Of a stretch of DNA of 8,375 nt, positions 5,559 through 8,375 are shown in pieces. Positions within the stretch are counted from its first letter, which is position 1; each line of letters starts with the position of its first letter. A program made the translations under genes and the position numbers. Origin of the DNA: Elusimicrobiota bacterium (GTDB lineage: Bacteria > Elusimicrobiota > Elusimicrobia > Elusimicrobiales > UBA9959). The stretch spans positions 1 to 8,375 of the forward strand of contig DAOWGR010000164.1 in assembly GCA_030637365.1 (NCBI GenBank), written 5' to 3'. Under the pieces are notes generated by a model, which made no database searches, was not told the DNA's origin, and saw only the letters and a program-made list of their open reading frames with translations.

Positions 5559-6236
5559 TTATTTCTTTTTACCGTCGTCAGTCTTATCTTTCTTGACATC
5601 TTCGACTTTATCTCCTTCCTCTTTCTTGCCCTTTTCCGCCACTTCCGGCTCAGCTCCGGCCTCATCGGTCTCAGGTTCGGCTTCCTCTCTCGGAATGGCT
5701 ATATTCACTATCACCTGCTCAACGTCATCCAATATCTTCGCTTTTTCAATCTTTATATCTTTAACGCGAACAGCGTCTCCCAATTTTAACGGAGCAACAT
5801 CAACAAGAATCTCCTTGGGAATATTTGTAGGCAAACAAGCGACGGTAACGCTTCTCAAACCATGCTGCAAAAGTCCGCCCTGCAATTTAACGCCTTGAGC
5901 TTCGCCGAAAAGCTTAATATGCACTTCAACTTCAATCTCTTTACTGAGAGATATTCTTTGAAAATCAATGTGCAAAAGTTTTTCGGTAACCACATGCCTT
6001 TGAACGGCCTTAATGAGAACATTCTCGCCGTCCTTTGAATATTTGAGCTTAATAATATTGTTCTTTGCCGTCTTTATTATTTTAAGCATTTCTTTTTCAG
6101 GCACCGATATATGCATGGGAGGCTTTTTCTCCCCATAAACCACCGCCGGAATACTGCCTTCCGCTCTCATATTGTTTGTAAAACCTCCGACACCTGTTGT
6201 TTTTCTCTCTTGAGCCGCTAATACGATTTCGTTCAT
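5559..6236 (-). CDS. rplY: 50S ribosomal protein L25, long CTC form
   Basis: A 225-residue L25 of the CTC/TL5 type, which binds 5S rRNA in the large subunit and in Gram-positives is linked to general stress. Residues 1 to about 90 form the 5S rRNA-binding L25 domain, with the hallmark GSIPAVVYGEKKPPMHI near 27-43 and HIDFQRI near 89-95. Residues about 97-183 form the C-terminal beta domain. Residues 184-225 are a highly charged, low-complexity tail of Glu, Asp and Lys ending in KKK, probably disordered. The ATG at 6236 has GGAGGAG a few bases upstream, a near-perfect ribosome binding site that fits a highly translated gene. It lies 26 bases after prs in the same direction, matching the conserved order glmU-prs-ctc-pth. 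Confidence 0.95.
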   Translation of the reverse strand: MNEIVLAAQERKTTGVGGFTNNMRAEGSIPAVVYGEKKPPMHISVPEKEMLKIIKTAKNNIIKLKYSKDGENVLIKAVQRHVVTEKLLHIDFQRISLSKEIEVEVHIKLFGEAQGVKLQGGLLQHGLRSVTVACLPTNIPKEILVDVAPLKLGDAVRVKDIKIEKAKILDDVEQVIVNIAIPREEAEPETDEAGAEPEVAEKGKKEEGDKVEDVKKDKTDDGKKK

Positions 6237-6262
6237 ACTCTCCTCCGTTAAATTAAGAACCG

Positions 6263-7216
6263 TTAAATAAATAGTTCGCTTATTGAATTTCCTTTATGAT
6301 TTCTATTTATGGCTTCCGCCAAAAGCTTTGCCACTGAAATAATTTTAACCTTGGAACTCTTGCCCGCGTCCACCGGAATGGTATCGGTAACAATGAGCTC
6401 TTCTATAGGCGACCCTTCTATTTTATCAAATGCGTCGCGAGAAAGCACTCCATGCGTGCAAAAAGAGACTATTTTTTTGGCCCCTTTCGCTTTAATGGCT
6501 TGAGCCACCATCGCCAAAGTTCCTGCAGTATCCACCATATCGTCAAAAATAAAACAGTTTTGATCCTTAACGGAACCTATAATATTATAGACGGAAGCTT
6601 CATTCGGCCTCGGTCTTCTCTTGTCTATTATGACAAGCCCCGCGTCAAGCCTTTTCGCGAATGAACGCGCTCTTTCAACACTGCCCATATCGGGAGAAAC
6701 CACCGTATATCCATTAAAATCCCTGTCCTTTATATACTCCAAAACAACGGGCCTCGCGTAAAGATTATCCACGGGAATATCGAAAAAACCTTGAATTTGC
6801 GCCGCGTGCAAATCAATGGTGATAACCCTGTTCGCGCCGGCGGATGTTATTAAATTTGCCACAAGCTTGGCGGTTATGGCCACTCTTGGAGCGGATTTTC
6901 TATCCGCTCTGGCATAGCCGAAATACGGCATTACCGCCGTAATGCGGCCCGCGCTCGCCCTTCTTAAGGCGTCCATTATAATGAGCAATTCCATTATATT
7001 TTGATTTCCCGGCGAGCAAGTGGGCTGAATAACATAACAATCGTCGCCTCTGACATTTTCAAGTATATGCGCGTCAATCTCGCCGTCGGCAAATCGCCCT
7101 ATCTTGGTTTTACACAAAGGAACTTTAAGTATCGCGGAAATCTTATCGGCAAGAGGACGATTGGCTGTCCCCGAAATTATTTTGGGAATCCTATCTCTCC
7201 AAGACAAATTAGGCAT
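6263..7216 (-). CDS. prs: Ribose-phosphate pyrophosphokinase (PRPP synthetase)
   Basis: Makes PRPP from ribose 5-phosphate and ATP for purine, pyrimidine, histidine, tryptophan and NAD synthesis. The 317-residue length is normal for the class I enzyme. Visible motifs: GRFADGEI at 40-47; PYFGYARADRK at 97-107; the catalytic flexible loop around 108-117 with Arg111 and Lys117; DLHAAQIQGFFDIPVDNL at 135-152 with the metal-binding His137; and the PRPP-binding loop FDDMVDTAGT at 224-233. Position 104 is Ala where most enzymes have Gln (YARQDRK), and the loop reads PRVAIT rather than PREPIT. The ATG at 7216 is one base after the glmU stop, and its ribosome binding site (GAGGAA) lies within the end of glmU, so the two genes are probably translationally coupled. 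The flexible loop is the short type seen outside Enterobacteria. Confidence 0.97.
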   Translation of the reverse strand: MPNLSWRDRIPKIISGTANRPLADKISAILKVPLCKTKIGRFADGEIDAHILENVRGDDCYVIQPTCSPGNQNIMELLIIMDALRRASAGRITAVMPYFGYARADRKSAPRVAITAKLVANLITSAGANRVITIDLHAAQIQGFFDIPVDNLYARPVVLEYIKDRDFNGYTVVSPDMGSVERARSFAKRLDAGLVIIDKRRPRPNEASVYNIIGSVKDQNCFIFDDMVDTAGTLAMVAQAIKAKGAKKIVSFCTHGVLSRDAFDKIEGSPIEELIVTDTIPVDAGKSSKVKIISVAKLLAEAINRNHKGNSISELFI

Positions 7217-7217
7217 T

Positions 7218-8375
7218 TTATTTCCTCTTTTTTAAAGGTTTAACTGTTTCCCGCGCTCTCGCCACGACAAGCTTATTGTCGGGAACATTTTTGGTTATCG
7301 TGGAACCGGCTCCAATAAGGGAATTTCGCCCCACGCTGACGGGAGCGACAAGATTTGTGTTTGAACCTATAAAAGCCCCGTTTTTTATTATTGTTTTATG
7401 TTTTCTTAACCCGTCATAATTGCAGGTTATCGTTCCGGCTCCCACATTTACTTTCTCACCCATTAAAGTATCGCCAATATAGCTTAAATGCGACACCTTG
7501 GAACCTTTTCCAATTTTTGATTTTTTAACTTCGGTAAAATTGCCCACTTTCGCATTGGGGCCGATTCGCGACTCCGGCCTTATATGCGCGAAAGGACCGA
7601 TAACGGAAGATTTTTTCACTTCGCTCAATGATAAAAAACAAGAAAATTTTATTTCAACATTATCACCTATTTTACAATCCTTTATCACTCCCGAAGGGCC
7701 GATTTGGCAATTCTTGCCAACAATGGTCTTCCCTTGAATTGTCATCCCGGGATAAATAACGGAGCCTTTTCCAATTTTCACGCTTTCATCTATATATGTA
7801 TTGACAGGGTTTATTATCGTTACTCCCGAAATCATAAGTTTCTCGGCTATTCTTTTAAAAATTATTTTATGCGCCTCAGCTAAATCCATATGCGAATTAA
7901 TTCCCCTTGTTTCATCAAAATCCAAAGCTTTGAAAGCGGCTACCCTTACGCCGGCTTTATTCATATTTTCAACAGCGTCGGTAAGATAATACTCTTTTTT
8001 ACTTCCCTTAGGCTTTAGGTTTTTTAAAGCCCTGATAAGAAAAGGAACCCTAAAAATATAAGTTCCTGAATTTATCTCTTTAATATCCAATACTTCATTG
8101 CTTGCCCCATCAGCCTCTATTATCACTTCAACAAATCCTGATGAACTTTTTTTAATTCTACCATAACTCGCAGGGCTATCCAAATCGGCGGTAAGAACAA
8201 TGCCTTCGCAGTTTTTCTTATCATAAAGAAAGATCATTTTCTTAATTGTTTCCGATTGCAATAAAGGAGCGTCTCCGCACATTATCATAATATCATGAAA
8301 ATTCTTGAATTTAAAAATTGATTCTTGCGCGGCTCTGCCGCTTCCCTTTAAGAGTTTTTGTCTGACAAATTCAAC
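7218..8375 (-). CDS. glmU: Bifunctional GlmU: GlcN-1-P acetyltransferase / GlcNAc-1-P uridyltransferase (partial, 5' end outside window)
   Basis: The last two steps of UDP-GlcNAc synthesis, needed for peptidoglycan and lipopolysaccharide. The open frame continues to the window edge, 29 codons beyond the first visible ATG at 8288. That ATG is internal, because the preceding codons encode the expected FVRQKLLKGSGRAAQ, equivalent to the Q...GTGHA region of E. coli. About 70 N-terminal residues, including the LAAGxGTRM nucleotide-binding signature, are missing. The uridyltransferase part shows CGDAPL (metal-binding Asp), EINSGTYIF and GINSHMDLAEA. The C-terminal half is a left-handed beta helix of hexapeptide repeats with the acetyltransferase residues conserved: the His in SHLSYIGDT, and GAGTITCNYDG. 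It ends in a basic tail, KPLKKRK. It is the first visible gene of the cluster, one base from prs. Confidence 0.96.
   Translation of the reverse strand, partial: VEFVRQKLLKGSGRAAQESIFKFKNFHDIMIMCGDAPLLQSETIKKMIFLYDKKNCEGIVLTADLDSPASYGRIKKSSSGFVEVIIEADGASNEVLDIKEINSGTYIFRVPFLIRALKNLKPKGSKKEYYLTDAVENMNKAGVRVAAFKALDFDETRGINSHMDLAEAHKIIFKRIAEKLMISGVTIINPVNTYIDESVKIGKGSVIYPGMTIQGKTIVGKNCQIGPSGVIKDCKIGDNVEIKFSCFLSLSEVKKSSVIGPFAHIRPESRIGPNAKVGNFTEVKKSKIGKGSKVSHLSYIGDTLMGEKVNVGAGTITCNYDGLRKHKTIIKNGAFIGSNTNLVAPVSVGRNSLIGAGSTITKNVPDNKLVVARARETVKPLKKRK

Noticed and set aside
4962..7989. Plus-strand frames opposite pth, rplY, prs and glmU
   Set aside because: All lie antisense to well-supported housekeeping genes and show no recognisable motif or start signal of their own.
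8286..8288. ATG at 8288 as the start of GlmU
   Set aside because: The frame stays open to the window edge, and the upstream codons encode conserved GlmU sequence (Q...GSGRA), so the true start is outside the window.

Overview
The window looks like a chromosomal stretch of an AT-rich, probably Gram-negative bacterium. It has an ordinary housekeeping gene cluster on the minus strand, a Ste24-type membrane protease, and a predicted exported protein resembling the CycH/CcmI C-terminal domain. Nothing in it is phage-, plasmid- or transposon-like. The mix of genes would fit an uncultivated lineage such as Omnitrophota or Elusimicrobiota. That is a low-confidence guess, because glmU-prs-rplY-pth is a gene order shared by distant phyla (Bacillus subtilis has gcaD-prs-ctc-spoVC).

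Region 1-2176 (minus strand) is one uninterrupted reading frame that leaves the window at its 3' end. It encodes at least 725 residues of Glu/Lys/Asn-rich coiled coil. Its C-terminal part is a tandem repeat with an exact 111-residue period, interrupted once by a 22-residue insertion. Some parts of the copies are almost identical at DNA level. Its function is unknown. Region 2177-2407 is a divergent intergenic space with a nested GC-rich palindrome and candidate promoters on each side.

Region 2408-4103 (plus strand) holds a seven-helix Ste24/CAAX-protease-1-like M48 metallopeptidase. It is followed after 43 bases by a 137-residue protein with an N-terminal export signal and the sequence pattern of the Ig-like domain at the end of CycH/CcmI cytochrome c biogenesis proteins, here standing alone. 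Region 4104-4587 is mostly non-coding. Inside it is a 55-codon ORF (4202-4369) preceded by a good extended -10 promoter and a G-rich ribosome binding site. The rest (4370-4587) is AT-rich with no supportable gene.

Region 4588-8375 (minus strand) reads, in transcription order, glmU (5' end outside the window), prs, rplY/ctc, pth and a small two-helix membrane protein. glmU and prs are one base apart, and pth overlaps the small gene, so much of this is probably translated as a unit. GlmU makes UDP-GlcNAc for peptidoglycan and lipopolysaccharide. Prs makes PRPP for nucleotides. L25 binds 5S rRNA. Pth recycles peptidyl-tRNA. A 12-position imperfect hairpin without a U-tract lies between rplY and pth.

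I did not find a convincing new defence or mobile system. The items most worth a second look are the 111-residue coiled-coil repeat with its mosaic DNA identity, the stand-alone CycH-like domain beside a Ste24 protease, the promoter-equipped 55-codon ORF, the two hairpins, and substitutions at normally conserved positions in Pth and Prs.
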